Assembly: GCA_903844385.1 (NCBI GenBank)
Contig: CAIMTJ010000052.1
Span: 1-47,697, forward strand
DNA from: an uncultured Burkholderiales bacterium
GTDB taxonomy: Bacteria > Pseudomonadota > Gammaproteobacteria > Burkholderiales > Burkholderiaceae_C
Length of the DNA: 47,697 nt
Direction: 5' to 3'
Made by a program: the position numbers and the translations under genes. Shown piece after piece: positions 1 to 7,947 of the stretch. The notes beneath the pieces were generated by a model. It had not been told where the DNA came from, searched no databases, and saw only the letters and a list, made by a program, of their open reading frames with translations. Position 1 is the stretch's first letter; each line of letters begins with the position of its first letter.

Positions 1-1
1 C

Positions 2-2317
2 CTCAACGCCAAATCCAGCACCACTTCCAGCACCATATCCAGCACCACTTCCAGCACCATATCCAGCACCACTTCCAACGCTGCGACCAAGGGCAGCGTC
101 AAAACCACCGCCAAATCCACCACCAACCCTGCGCCTGAGCCCGTCAATGGGTCAGCGCTCGTCTCTCCTGCCCAGTCATTGCCCCCCCGAGAGACCCCAA
201 CAGCTGACACGCCTGTCCTCAGCCCCTCCCCCAAATCCACGCTGTCCGCACTGTCCACGCTGGTCGCTGGCAGCGCACCCGCCGCCAGCGCGCCCCCGTC
301 TGCCTACGCCCCTGCCCCCTTTGGCGCGCAACTCGCCCACAACACGGCCAATGACAGCCTTGGCAGCGAGAGCGCCAACAGCGCAGGTGACGCCGCTATT
401 GTGGTGATGGAGCAAGCCTTCAAACGCACAGACGTTCACACCCTCACCCAACAGTTGCCGCTCTTGGCCAAGCACCCACTCGAGCCTTGGGGGGCGTATT
501 GGACCTTGCGCGCCCGGCTCAACGAAGCGAGTGTGCAAGAGGTCAAAGATTTCCTGAACAAATTCGCGGGCACCTATGTCGAGGACCGCATGAGAAACGA
601 TTGGCTCTTGTTGCTGGCTTCGCGTCGCGACTGGACCACCTTTGCCGATCAGTACCCCTTGTTTCGAATGCGCGACGATCGCGAGCTGCAGTGCTATGGC
701 CTGATGGTGCAGTGGACCGAGGCCACTGCCGCGGGCAAGGCCGAACTCGAGCCGGTCATGAAAGCGCTCTGGCTCAAACAAAAAGAGGCCGACGACGGCT
801 GCACCCAAGTTGTTGACCGTTTGTTCGACGCCAAACGCGTGAGCCCCTTGGAGATCTGGCAAAAGGCCTGGTGGGCGGCCTTCAACGCCAAGCAGCGCTT
901 GGCACACGACTTGGTGAGCATCGTGCACTCGGATGACTTGAGGTCCCTCAAAGCCTTGTGGACTCAGCCCGCGCGTTACTTGAAAGACCAATGGGCCGCC
1001 CCGAGCAAAGCCCCCCAGGAGTTGGTCGTCATGGCCTTGGCGCGGCTGGCCGGCACCGATCCCGCCCAAGCCGCACAGTTGCTGCAAACCCGCTGGGGAC
1101 CTTACCTCACCTCTCAAGAGCGGCATTGGGTGTGGGGTGCCGCAGGTGTGCAATCGGCACTGCGCTTTGAGAGCGATGCCGTTCAATACTTTGAGCACGT
1201 GAGCGTGGAGACTGACTTGAACGATGAAATGCTCACCTGGTGGACAAGATTGGCCCTCAAAGCCCAACCCTCCCCCAATTGGAGACGGGTCGAGCAAGCC
1301 ATTGCGGCCATGAGCGAAGACACCCGCAAAGACCCCGCCTGGATTTACTGGGGTGCCAAAGCCAGTTTGAACCTGCACGCGAACAATCCCAAGTCCAAAG
1401 CACAAGCCCTGTCACAACTCGAAACACTGGCCTCGGTGCGCGGCTTTTATGAACAACTCGCCTTGGAAGACCTGGGTCGCAAAATCACCCCGCCACCCAA
1501 GCCATCCCAGCCCAGCGCCCAAGAGATCCATTGGGTCTACGCCCACCCGGGGCTGCAGCGTGCGCTTTATGCGATCAATTTGGGGTTGCAGTCCCCTGGC
1601 GCCAAGGAATGGAACTACAACACCACCTTGGTCAATGACCAAGGTGCTTCTGGGCGACTGAGCGACAGCGAGCTCTTGGCCTCGGCCATGTTGGCTTGTA
1701 AGCGCGAGGTGTTTGATCGCTGTATCTACAGTGCTGAAAAAACCCTCACCTTGTGGGACACCGACTATTTATTTCCCACCCCGTTCAAAGAGTTGGTGGT
1801 GCCCGCATCTCTAAGCAACGCCATCGACCCAGCCTTTGTCTACGGCCTCATGCGCCAAGAGAGTCGTTTTGTGAAAAACGTGAAGTCGGTGGTGGGCGCT
1901 TCTGGCCTCATGCAAGTCATGCCCAAAACAGCGATTTGGACAGCCAAGAAAATTGGCTTGAGCCCATTCAGCCCCACCATGCTCAAAGACAAAGAGGTCA
2001 ATGTGGCGATCGGCACGGGCTACATGGGGCTGGTGCTGCAAAGCCTGGATGGCTCCTTGGCCTTGGCCGCCGCCGCCTACAACGCTGGCCCGTCTCGGGC
2101 GCGCAAATGGCGTGAAGTCCCCGGCAGCGAAGGCGCCATTTGGGTGGAAAACATCCCCTTTAGCGAAACCCGTGACTACGTCAAAAAGGTGCTCAGCAAC
2201 ACCACCCTTTACGCCGGTGTGATGACGGCGCAGCCGCAGTCACTCAAAGCCCATTTGAACAACATTGGCCCCAGCACCCGCTTGGGGCTCACCCCCTTGG
2301 AGGCCGACTTGCCTTGA
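2..2317 (+). CDS. slt: Soluble lytic murein transglycosylase (5' partial)
   Basis: A periplasmic lytic transglycosylase of the Slt70 type, which cleaves the MurNAc-GlcNAc bond of peptidoglycan to leave a 1,6-anhydro end. The frame is open from base 2, so the true start lies upstream. The first possible internal start is a TTG at 179. The visible part is 771 codons. It begins with a Ser/Thr-rich stretch made of short repeats, followed by a long helical region typical of the superhelical ring. The C-terminal SLT domain carries RQESRF, with the presumed catalytic Glu at bases 1859-1861, then GASGLMQVMP and AYNAGPSRARKW. The signal peptide would be upstream and is not visible. The anhydro sugars it makes are the substrate class of the AnmK encoded at 15.8 kb. 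The family is certain; the N-terminal boundary is not. Confidence 0.93.
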   Translation, partial: LNAKSSTTSSTISSTTSSTISSTTSNAATKGSVKTTAKSTTNPAPEPVNGSALVSPAQSLPPRETPTADTPVLSPSPKSTLSALSTLVAGSAPAASAPPSAYAPAPFGAQLAHNTANDSLGSESANSAGDAAIVVMEQAFKRTDVHTLTQQLPLLAKHPLEPWGAYWTLRARLNEASVQEVKDFLNKFAGTYVEDRMRNDWLLLLASRRDWTTFADQYPLFRMRDDRELQCYGLMVQWTEATAAGKAELEPVMKALWLKQKEADDGCTQVVDRLFDAKRVSPLEIWQKAWWAAFNAKQRLAHDLVSIVHSDDLRSLKALWTQPARYLKDQWAAPSKAPQELVVMALARLAGTDPAQAAQLLQTRWGPYLTSQERHWVWGAAGVQSALRFESDAVQYFEHVSVETDLNDEMLTWWTRLALKAQPSPNWRRVEQAIAAMSEDTRKDPAWIYWGAKASLNLHANNPKSKAQALSQLETLASVRGFYEQLALEDLGRKITPPPKPSQPSAQEIHWVYAHPGLQRALYAINLGLQSPGAKEWNYNTTLVNDQGASGRLSDSELLASAMLACKREVFDRCIYSAEKTLTLWDTDYLFPTPFKELVVPASLSNAIDPAFVYGLMRQESRFVKNVKSVVGASGLMQVMPKTAIWTAKKIGLSPFSPTMLKDKEVNVAIGTGYMGLVLQSLDGSLALAAAAYNAGPSRARKWREVPGSEGAIWVENIPFSETRDYVKKVLSNTTLYAGVMTAQPQSLKAHLNNIGPSTRLGLTPLEADLP
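14..73 (+). repeat. 12-bp tandem repeat inside the slt frame
   Basis: Five perfect-length copies of a 12-base unit, alternating TCCAGCACCACT and TCCAGCACCATA, encode Ser-Ser-Thr-Thr and Ser-Ser-Thr-Ile. The repeat keeps the reading frame of the transglycosylase and may extend upstream of the window. It looks like a length-variable, low-complexity linker rather than a regulatory array. Confidence 0.9.
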
Positions 2318-2431
2318 TCCTATCTTGAGGGACGGTGAGCCTGTCGGTGTCGGCTTCAGGCTTGAGGTCTTGCCGGGCGTGTCAAGCTGCTGCGCGCGAG
2401 TGCACACTCAAAGAAGCGAGGCTTGGCGTTC

Positions 2432-4294
2432 TCACACCGCGAGCTCGACGGGATCGCGCGGCTCGTTTTGTTGTAAAGCCCACATGCCCGCATAGTGCCC
2501 GCCTTGGGCCAACAACTGAGCGTGGGTGCCGCGCTCGACGATGTGGCCTTGCTGCAAGACCAAGATCTCGTGGGCGTTCACGATGGTCGAGAGCCGATGC
2601 GCAATCACGAGGGTGGTTTTGTTTTGCGCGACACTTTTGAGCTCCTCTTGAATGTCGCGCTCGTTGGCACTATCGAGCGCCGAGGTGGCCTCGTCAAAGA
2701 TCAAGATTTGCGGGTTTTTCAAGAGCGTTCGCGCAATCGCCACGCGCTGCTTTTCGCCACCCGAGAGTTTGAGCCCACGCTCGCCCACCATGGTCTGGTA
2801 GCCTTTGGGGGTGCTTTGAATGAAGTCATGGATGCGCGCGCTTTGCGCAGCAGCCTGGACCTCCTCGACGCTGGCCTGAACCCGCCCATAGGCGATGTTG
2901 TAGTGCACCGTGTCGTTAAAGAGGACGGTGTCTTGCGGCACGATACCAATGTGTGAGCGCAAACTCTCTTGGGTGAGGTCTCTCAAATCGAGACCATTGA
3001 TCGCAATCGCCCCGTTGCCCACATCATAAAAACGGTAGAGTAAGCGCGCCAAGGTGGATTTACCCGAACCGGACTCTCCCACCACGGCCAAGGTCTGGCC
3101 ACTGGGTATTTCAAAACTGATGTTGTGCAAAATCTCCCGACTGGGTTCGTAAGAAAAACTCACCGCCTCAAAGCGCACACTCGGTGCAGCGCTCAACGCC
3201 AACGTTTGAGCCGAGGCTTTGTCGGCGACTTCCTTTTCTTTCTCGAGGAGCACAAACATGCGGTGCAGGTCGGTCAAGCTTTGCTTGATTTCGCGGTAAA
3301 TGACCCCCAAGAAATTGAGCGGTATGTACAGCTGAATCATGAAGGCATTGATCATGACGAGGTCGCCCAAGGTCAAGCGTCCCTCGGCCACCCCTTGAGT
3401 CGCGCGCCAAAGCACACACACCAAGGCCAAGGCAATGATGGTTTGCTGCCCCATGTTGAGCAGACTCAATGAGGTTTGCGCTTTGAGTCGTGCTTGTCTT
3501 AGCTTGACCAAACTCTCATCGTAGCGACTCGCCTCAAAGGACTCGTTGTTGAAATACTTGACGGTCTCGTAGTTGAGCAAGGAGTCAATCGCGCGGGTGT
3601 GCGCGGCCGAATCGAGCTCATTGACCTCGCGGCGAAAGTGCGTACGCCACTCGGTGACCTTGACGGTGAAGACGATGTAGACCACCAAGGCCACCACGGT
3701 GATCAAGGCAAAGCCAGCGTCATAGCGGTAAGACAAAATGCCCAGCACAAGCGTGACCTCAATCAAGGTCGGCACGATGCTGTACAAGGAGTAAGAGATG
3801 AGAGACTCGATGCCGCGAACACCGCGCTCAATGTCACGGGTCATGCCCCCAGTTTGGCGCTCCAAGTGAAACCGCAAACTCAGTCCGTGCAAATGCGCAA
3901 AGGTCTCGAGCGCAATTTGCCGCGCCGCGCCTTGCGTGGCTTTGGCAAAGACGAGCTCACGCAGCTCGGTCAAGACCGACACCGACAAACGCAGCAACCC
4001 GTAGGCCAGCAACAGGGCCAAGGGCACCACCAAGGGCCCAAGAGCGGGGTGGGGTGTCATTTGATCGACCAAGTCTTTGAGAAGAATGGGCACGCCAACG
4101 TTGGCCACCTTGGCGCCCACCATGAAAGCCAACGCCAAGACGACTCGGTATTTGTATTGCCACAAGTACGGGAGCAAGCGCTTGAGCGTGTGCACGTCAG
4201 ACGGCTCAGGGGTGGGGGGGGCTGCGTTTGCCTCGAGGGTGGGACTCGCGGCTGGGGGTTCGGGGGGGGCTGTGGGTTGAGCTAAGCTTCGCAT
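2432..4294 (-). CDS. ABC exporter, Atm1/HMT1-type (permease-ATPase fusion)
   Basis: A half-transporter with a six-helix membrane domain at about residues 30-340 and a C-terminal ATPase. The Walker A GESGSGKST is near residue 409, the signature LSGGEKQR near 512, Walker B with DEATSALD near 535 and the H-loop AHRLST near 564. The N-terminal sequence and the C-terminal MWALQQ ending resemble the Atm1/ABCB7/HMT1 group, which exports glutathione-linked sulfur or metal species. That substrate is inferred from the family. The frame stays open to an ATG at 4363, but that extension translates a 7-bp tandem repeat and is Pro-rich, so I prefer the ATG at 4294 (620 residues). No strong ribosome binding site precedes either start. 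It converges on slt and diverges from the thioesterase gene. Confidence 0.88.
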   Translation of the reverse strand: MRSLAQPTAPPEPPAASPTLEANAAPPTPEPSDVHTLKRLLPYLWQYKYRVVLALAFMVGAKVANVGVPILLKDLVDQMTPHPALGPLVVPLALLLAYGLLRLSVSVLTELRELVFAKATQGAARQIALETFAHLHGLSLRFHLERQTGGMTRDIERGVRGIESLISYSLYSIVPTLIEVTLVLGILSYRYDAGFALITVVALVVYIVFTVKVTEWRTHFRREVNELDSAAHTRAIDSLLNYETVKYFNNESFEASRYDESLVKLRQARLKAQTSLSLLNMGQQTIIALALVCVLWRATQGVAEGRLTLGDLVMINAFMIQLYIPLNFLGVIYREIKQSLTDLHRMFVLLEKEKEVADKASAQTLALSAAPSVRFEAVSFSYEPSREILHNISFEIPSGQTLAVVGESGSGKSTLARLLYRFYDVGNGAIAINGLDLRDLTQESLRSHIGIVPQDTVLFNDTVHYNIAYGRVQASVEEVQAAAQSARIHDFIQSTPKGYQTMVGERGLKLSGGEKQRVAIARTLLKNPQILIFDEATSALDSANERDIQEELKSVAQNKTTLVIAHRLSTIVNAHEILVLQQGHIVERGTHAQLLAQGGHYAGMWALQQNEPRDPVELAV

Positions 4295-4341
4295 GGTGAG
4301 ACAATGGGGTTGAGGGGCGGGTGAGACGTCGCTTGGATGCC

Positions 4342-4362
4342 TGGGGCATGGGGCATGGGGCA
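4342..4362. repeat. 7-bp tandem repeat, three copies
   Basis: Three perfect copies of TGGGGCA. They fall just upstream of the preferred start of the ABC exporter, within its optional N-terminal extension, which argues that the extension is not translated. Confidence 0.85.
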
Positions 4363-4585
4363 TGGAGCTTGGTGCCCTGAGAGCAGGGGAACACGCAGGC
4401 TTGGGGCTTCGCGCCCATCAAGCGCTGAGCATCCAGAGCGTCGGGTGCATGCCACGACTGGTCACCTGAAGGCCCGAGGCGTTTGATCGCACAAACACCA
4501 TCTGCTCAGAGTTTACTCGCTCTTGTGAGTCTGTCTCTTCATCGAACCGGCCGAGCGCGCTCCAACAAGCGCACTCATGCCCACT

Positions 4586-4618
4586 TTGCAGCCACATTGC
4601 AGCCACCTTGCAACCACC
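4586..4618. repeat. 11-bp tandem repeat upstream of thioesterase gene
   Basis: Three adjacent 11-base units of the form TTGCA(G/A)CCAC(A/C), ending 52 bases before the ATG at 4671. The period is about one helical turn, so equivalent bases face the same side of the DNA. It could be a regulator binding array or chance low complexity; nothing in the sequence decides this. Confidence 0.7.
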
Positions 4619-4670
4619 TTGACCGCTTCCCTCTGACCCGCCCACTTCAAAACCCCTCTCTTTCAGACCC

Positions 4671-5231
4671 ATGAAACCCACACCATTGAAGGTTCACGAG
4701 ACCCGCCCATCTCGGCCCCGCACCCAACGAGCCGGCCAGCGAGCCCACACCCTCACACAACTCCCGAGCGACCAAGACTTGGTCATGCGCATCATTCCCA
4801 TGCCGGCCGATTGCAACGTCAATGGCGATATTTTTGGCGGTTGGGTCATGGCTCAAGTGGACTTGGCGGGTGCGGTCATGGCGTGGCGCACTGTCAAGGG
4901 CCGCTTGGCGACGGTGGCGGTCAATGAGTTTGTGTTCAAGGAGCCAGTGATGCCTGGGGACTTGCTGAGTTTTTTCTCCAAAGTCGAGCACGTCGGGCGC
5001 ACCTCGGTGAGTGTGAGCGTGGAGGTGTTCTCTGAGCAACTGCACAACCAAGGTGAGTACCGCAAAGTCACCCAAGCGCGTCTCACCTACGTGGCCATCG
5101 ACGTCAAGGGCAAGCCCAAAAGCATCCCCAAAGCCGCGGCCAGCCCGGCGCAAAGCCCAGCACCGGGCAAAAAGACCCTCAAAAGCCGCCGTGCAAGTCA
5201 GCTTGCAGCTTCAGGGGCTTCACCCCTTTAA
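4671..5231 (+). CDS. yciA: Acyl-CoA thioesterase, YciA-type hotdog
   Basis: A hotdog-fold thioesterase that hydrolyses acyl-CoA to free acid and CoA in the cytoplasm. The diagnostic segment NVNGDIFGGW (residues 49-58) carries the family's catalytic Asp. It is followed by VMAQVDLAGAVMA and a conserved core ending in VAIDVKGKPKSIPK. The YciA core is usually about 130-150 residues; this protein has 186. The excess is a roughly 30-residue N-terminal segment and a C-terminal tail rich in Ala, Pro, Ser, Lys and Arg. The start is the first ATG in frame; the core would still be intact from a later start. Its stop codon overlaps the stop of the convergent crotonase gene. Acyl-chain preference cannot be read from the sequence. 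Confidence 0.9.
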   Translation: MKPTPLKVHETRPSRPRTQRAGQRAHTLTQLPSDQDLVMRIIPMPADCNVNGDIFGGWVMAQVDLAGAVMAWRTVKGRLATVAVNEFVFKEPVMPGDLLSFFSKVEHVGRTSVSVSVEVFSEQLHNQGEYRKVTQARLTYVAIDVKGKPKSIPKAAASPAQSPAPGKKTLKSRRASQLAASGASPL

Positions 5232-5992
5232 AGCCCGGAAAAATCAGGCCTTCTTTTTTCTATAAACGCGGCGAATGCTTCTTTGGCCGCCCCTTCGCCC
5301 AGGAGTTGCGCAAAGACAGCGCCCTCTCGGGCCATGCGCTCACCGCACGCTGCACTGGACTCAGACTTCAGGAGCGCCTTGGTTTGGATGAGCGCATTGA
5401 GCGGCTTGGCTTCAAGGCGTTGGGCCCAAACTTGCGCGGCTTGATTGGCCTCGGCGGGCACCACCACTTTATTGACAAAGCCCACTTCGAGTGCGGCCTC
5501 GGCCATGAAGGGCTCGCCCAAGAGCAAGGCCTCGCAGGCGCGGTGGTAACCCATGAGTTGGGGCAAGAGCAAACTGCTGGCCGCCTCGGGCGTGAGCCCC
5601 AAGTTCACAAAGGGCAAAGAAAACGCCGCGTTGTCCCCCGCCACCACCAAATCGCAGTGAAGCAAGAGACTCGCCCCAATCCCAACGGCGGGGCCACAGA
5701 CACTGGCCACCACGGGTTTGGGGAAGGAGGACAAGGCCTGCAGGAAACGGAAAACGGGCGCCTGGGGCTCAAGCGGCGGGTGGGCCAGAAAATCCTCGAT
5801 ATCGTTGCCCGCGGTGAAGATGTGTTCATGCCCTTGCAAGACCAAGACACGGATGCTGTTGTCGACTCGGGCGTGCTCCAAAGCCTGGAGCAACTCCATG
5901 TACATCGCTTGGGTGAGGGCATTTTTACGCTCCACCCGGTTCAAGGTGATGGTGTAGCGAGCATTCTCTTGGTGCTGAAGGATGGGGGTCAT
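5228..5992 (-). CDS. Crotonase-fold enoyl-CoA isomerase/hydratase
   Basis: A 254-residue member of the enoyl-CoA hydratase/isomerase family, acting on acyl-CoA thioesters. The oxyanion-hole segments are AGNDIEDF (61-68) and GPAVGIGAS (100-108). In the active-site region the protein reads FSLPFVNLG (124-132), where true hydratases carry the first catalytic Glu in a QPE-type motif. The second acid is present in TPEAASS (Glu136). This pattern, one Glu kept and one absent, resembles delta3,delta2-enoyl-CoA isomerases of the ECI2 type more than hydratases. I infer isomerase or an unspecified crotonase activity. It converges tail to tail with the thioesterase gene, also an acyl-CoA enzyme, so both may belong to fatty-acid handling. 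Confidence 0.82.
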   Translation of the reverse strand: MTPILQHQENARYTITLNRVERKNALTQAMYMELLQALEHARVDNSIRVLVLQGHEHIFTAGNDIEDFLAHPPLEPQAPVFRFLQALSSFPKPVVASVCGPAVGIGASLLLHCDLVVAGDNAAFSLPFVNLGLTPEAASSLLLPQLMGYHRACEALLLGEPFMAEAALEVGFVNKVVVPAEANQAAQVWAQRLEAKPLNALIQTKALLKSESSAACGERMAREGAVFAQLLGEGAAKEAFAAFIEKRRPDFSGL

Positions 5993-6077
5993 GGTGTGTG
6001 CAAAAGCTCAAGGGTGAGGAATAAGCCTGAGCTTACCCCAAACCCAATCCCAGCCTCCTCAAAACCGCGACACTGCG

Positions 6078-6425
6078 CTATGGGCTGGGTTGAATCTGGG
6101 CACACGCCATGACGGCAGAATCACATTCGGCCAACCGATTCAAAGCCAAGGCCGTGGGCCTGACAAACTTCACCCGGCCGTCGTTCAAACTCGGTTCTGT
6201 TTCCAGCAGTTTTTTTGAAATCAATTGGGTCATCACATTGTGCAAGGTCGCTTGGGAGGCAATTTGACTGAGCAAAATCAAATCCAAAACTCGGAAATCT
6301 TCTTGTTCCATGTGTTTTTTTACAACAACATCCAGAACCATGACTTCTTTGTCGGCAACCTTGTAGCGGTGATTGATGTCTTTAATCGAATCGCAGATCG
6401 ATAAATACGCGGAAAACTTAAGCAT
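6078..6425 (-). CDS. Small winged-helix (MarR-like) DNA-binding protein
   Basis: A 115-residue protein with a helix-turn-helix segment at about residues 52-72 (SQIASQATLHNVMTQL) and a wing NDGRVKFVRPT at 81-91. This resembles short MarR-like winged-helix proteins. It lacks the long flanking dimerisation helices of full MarR proteins, and no ligand is evident. GGAG lies only two bases before the ATG, so initiation may be weak or start elsewhere. The gene and its upstream DNA are clearly richer in A+T than both neighbours, which suggests late acquisition or a regulatory island. The target is unknown; the inverted repeat upstream at 6531-6544 is a possible self-operator. The family assignment is by motif only. 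Confidence 0.72.
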   Translation of the reverse strand: MLKFSAYLSICDSIKDINHRYKVADKEVMVLDVVVKKHMEQEDFRVLDLILLSQIASQATLHNVMTQLISKKLLETEPSLNDGRVKFVRPTALALNRLAECDSAVMACAQIQPSP

Positions 6426-6564
6426 TTCTCCATGCTAAAAGATTTTTGGGTTTATACCTACACATTTAGAATCTAATTTTTATCATTAATAGCTATAATG
6501 AATTCATTTTTTTTCTAATTATGATATAAATTGATCAATATCAAGCGACAAAACCCGTCCGACT
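6426..6564. promoter_or_regulatory. AT-rich upstream region of winged-helix gene
   Basis: This 139-base stretch is strikingly AT-rich in GC-rich surroundings. It contains TTGATCAATATCAA (6531-6544), an inverted repeat with arms TTGAT/ATCAA that also holds the palindrome TTGATCAA. On the minus strand TTGATA at 6544-6539 is a fair -35, with CATAAT 15 bases further on as a suboptimal -10. Autoregulation by the winged-helix protein is a guess from position. Confidence 0.5.
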
Positions 6565-7176
6565 CTAGGGCGCTGTCGAACGTGTCCAGACCTGATTGCG
6601 CCAAAAAATCCCCCAAAATCCACGCACTTGCAAGGACTGTGCCCCGTTCATGAGCGTCAAGCCCAGGCGGTACTCTTGACCGTTTTCCGGGTCCAAGATG
6701 AAGGCGTCTGACCACTGCCGCCGCTCATCATCCCACACCCCCGTGCGGATGATCTCCAAGCCCACCAAACTGGCGTTGTGCCGCTCCCCAGGACACGCCC
6801 CACAGCGCTCATGGGGCTTGACGAGCGGGTCCAGAATTTTTTCAATCCGCCCGTGCAAGCGCCCCGCCTCCACACTCAAGCGCACCAGCGCCATGGGAGA
6901 CTGGGTCTCATCGTCGTGGGTCGTCCAAAGCCCCACGAGTTGGGTCGCAGCTCCCCGCTCTGCGGGGTCTGACTGGGGACGTGAAGCGCTCGCTTGGGCC
7001 GCGCTGACAGCGCGCGCACGGGTATCACGGGCATCACTCACATCGCCAAGCGCTCTGCCACCCTGCGCCACATCCAGCGCACGGACGTACCCGCCCCATG
7101 TGCTCAGCAGCACCAGCACCACCCCCCAGCCACACAGGCGCGAGCGCACCGTTAAAATAACAAGCCATAACTTCAC
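6565..7176 (-). CDS. DUF2147 family exported protein
   Basis: A 203-residue protein with an N-terminal hydrophobic segment (about residues 14-28) that should act as a signal peptide or anchor, then a low-complexity spacer to about residue 78. The DUF2147 domain follows: GLWTTHDDET, IEKILDP, CGACPGER (Cys125, Cys128), LVGLEII, LDPENGQEYR and VRGFWGIFWRNQVWTR. The domain's biochemical role is not established; it is a small beta-rich periplasmic module. Translation appears to start at a GTG (7174-7176), and a later GTG near 7147 is an alternative. The gene is divergent from the phosphatase with only 18 bases between the two starts, so at least one promoter must lie inside a neighbouring coding region. 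Confidence 0.85.
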   Translation of the reverse strand: MKLWLVILTVRSRLCGWGVVLVLLSTWGGYVRALDVAQGGRALGDVSDARDTRARAVSAAQASASRPQSDPAERGAATQLVGLWTTHDDETQSPMALVRLSVEAGRLHGRIEKILDPLVKPHERCGACPGERHNASLVGLEIIRTGVWDDERRQWSDAFILDPENGQEYRLGLTLMNGAQSLQVRGFWGIFWRNQVWTRSTAP

Positions 7177-7194
7177 TTGAGATCAGTCCTTTCT

Positions 7195-7854
7195 ATGAAA
7201 CTCACCCGCATCATAGCCATTCGCCACGGTGAGACCCATTGGAATGTGGACACCCGCATCCAAGGCCACCTGGACATTGCGCTCAACGACACAGGCCACT
7301 GGCAAGCCGAGCAACTCGCGCGTGCTTTGGCCCACGAAGCCATTGACGCCGTGTACTGCAGCGACTTGTCTCGCGCCCATGACACCGCCAAGGCCCTGGC
7401 CAAAAGCCTTCACCTCACCCCCACCGTGGTCCCGGCTTTGCGAGAGCGCCACTTTGGCGAATTTGAAGGCTTGACCTGGAAAGAGCTCGAAGAACAATTC
7501 CCCGCCCAAAGTCAGGCGTGGAAGTCGCGCGATCCCGCGTGGCTGCCGCCCCAAGGCGAGAGCTTGAACCAACTGCGCGTGCGCATAGAGGCCTGTATCC
7601 AGGAGCTCGCCCAGCGCCATGGCGATCAACAAATTGTGGTGGTCACGCACGGCGGCGTCCTTGATGTGCTCTACCGCGTCGCCACCCATCAGTTTGACCC
7701 CAGTCCCCGCACCTGGGCCTTGGGCAACACGTACATCAACCGACTGCTGTGGTCCAGCGAAGGCTTGCACTTGGTGGGCTGGGGCGACCATGCGCATTTG
7801 GAGTCCCCGCACTCGAGCGCAGCCAAGCTACCGAGCGCGCCTCACTTGGGCTGA
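7195..7854 (+). CDS. Histidine phosphatase (phosphoglycerate-mutase-like)
   Basis: A 219-residue phosphatase of the branch-1 histidine phosphatase superfamily, cytoplasmic. RHGETHWN (10-17) supplies the phosphohistidine His11. The second active-site His is His152 in VVVTHGGV, and conserved CSDLSRA (55-61) and LRERHFGEFEG (82-92) are present. This set fits GpmB/CobC-like phosphatases rather than cofactor-dependent glycolytic mutase, which is longer. The substrate is not readable. The frame could start at a TTG at 7177, but the ATG at 7195 places the RHGE motif at the usual distance from the N-terminus. Confidence 0.9.
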   Translation: MKLTRIIAIRHGETHWNVDTRIQGHLDIALNDTGHWQAEQLARALAHEAIDAVYCSDLSRAHDTAKALAKSLHLTPTVVPALRERHFGEFEGLTWKELEEQFPAQSQAWKSRDPAWLPPQGESLNQLRVRIEACIQELAQRHGDQQIVVVTHGGVLDVLYRVATHQFDPSPRTWALGNTYINRLLWSSEGLHLVGWGDHAHLESPHSSAAKLPSAPHLG

Positions 7855-7947
7855 TCGATGCGCAAGGTGAGGGTCGTGCGGGCCGTGCCTCACCAGGGCT
7901 CTTGCTCACCAGCGCCTTGGGTCTTGGGCCCTCAAGCCGAGCTCGAC

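Larger units (their letters stand above)
4295..4670. other. Divergent intergenic region, ABC exporter / thioesterase
   Basis: No convincing gene lies here. The interval must hold the promoters of both flanking genes, but I could not assign clear -35/-10 pairs. It contains two short tandem repeats, listed separately: 7-bp units at 4342-4362 and 11-bp units at 4586-4618. Confidence 0.6.

Noticed and set aside
1-110. Possible CRISPR array
   Set aside because: Units are 12 bp, directly adjacent with no spacers, and they stay in the coding frame of slt.
176-1405. 409-codon minus-strand frame opposite slt
   Set aside because: It is a mirror of the well-supported transglycosylase gene in high-GC DNA, with no recognisable domain.
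4364-4674. Short reading frames between the ABC exporter and the thioesterase gene
   Set aside because: No ribosome binding site, domain or codon pattern supports them; the repeats there explain the openness.
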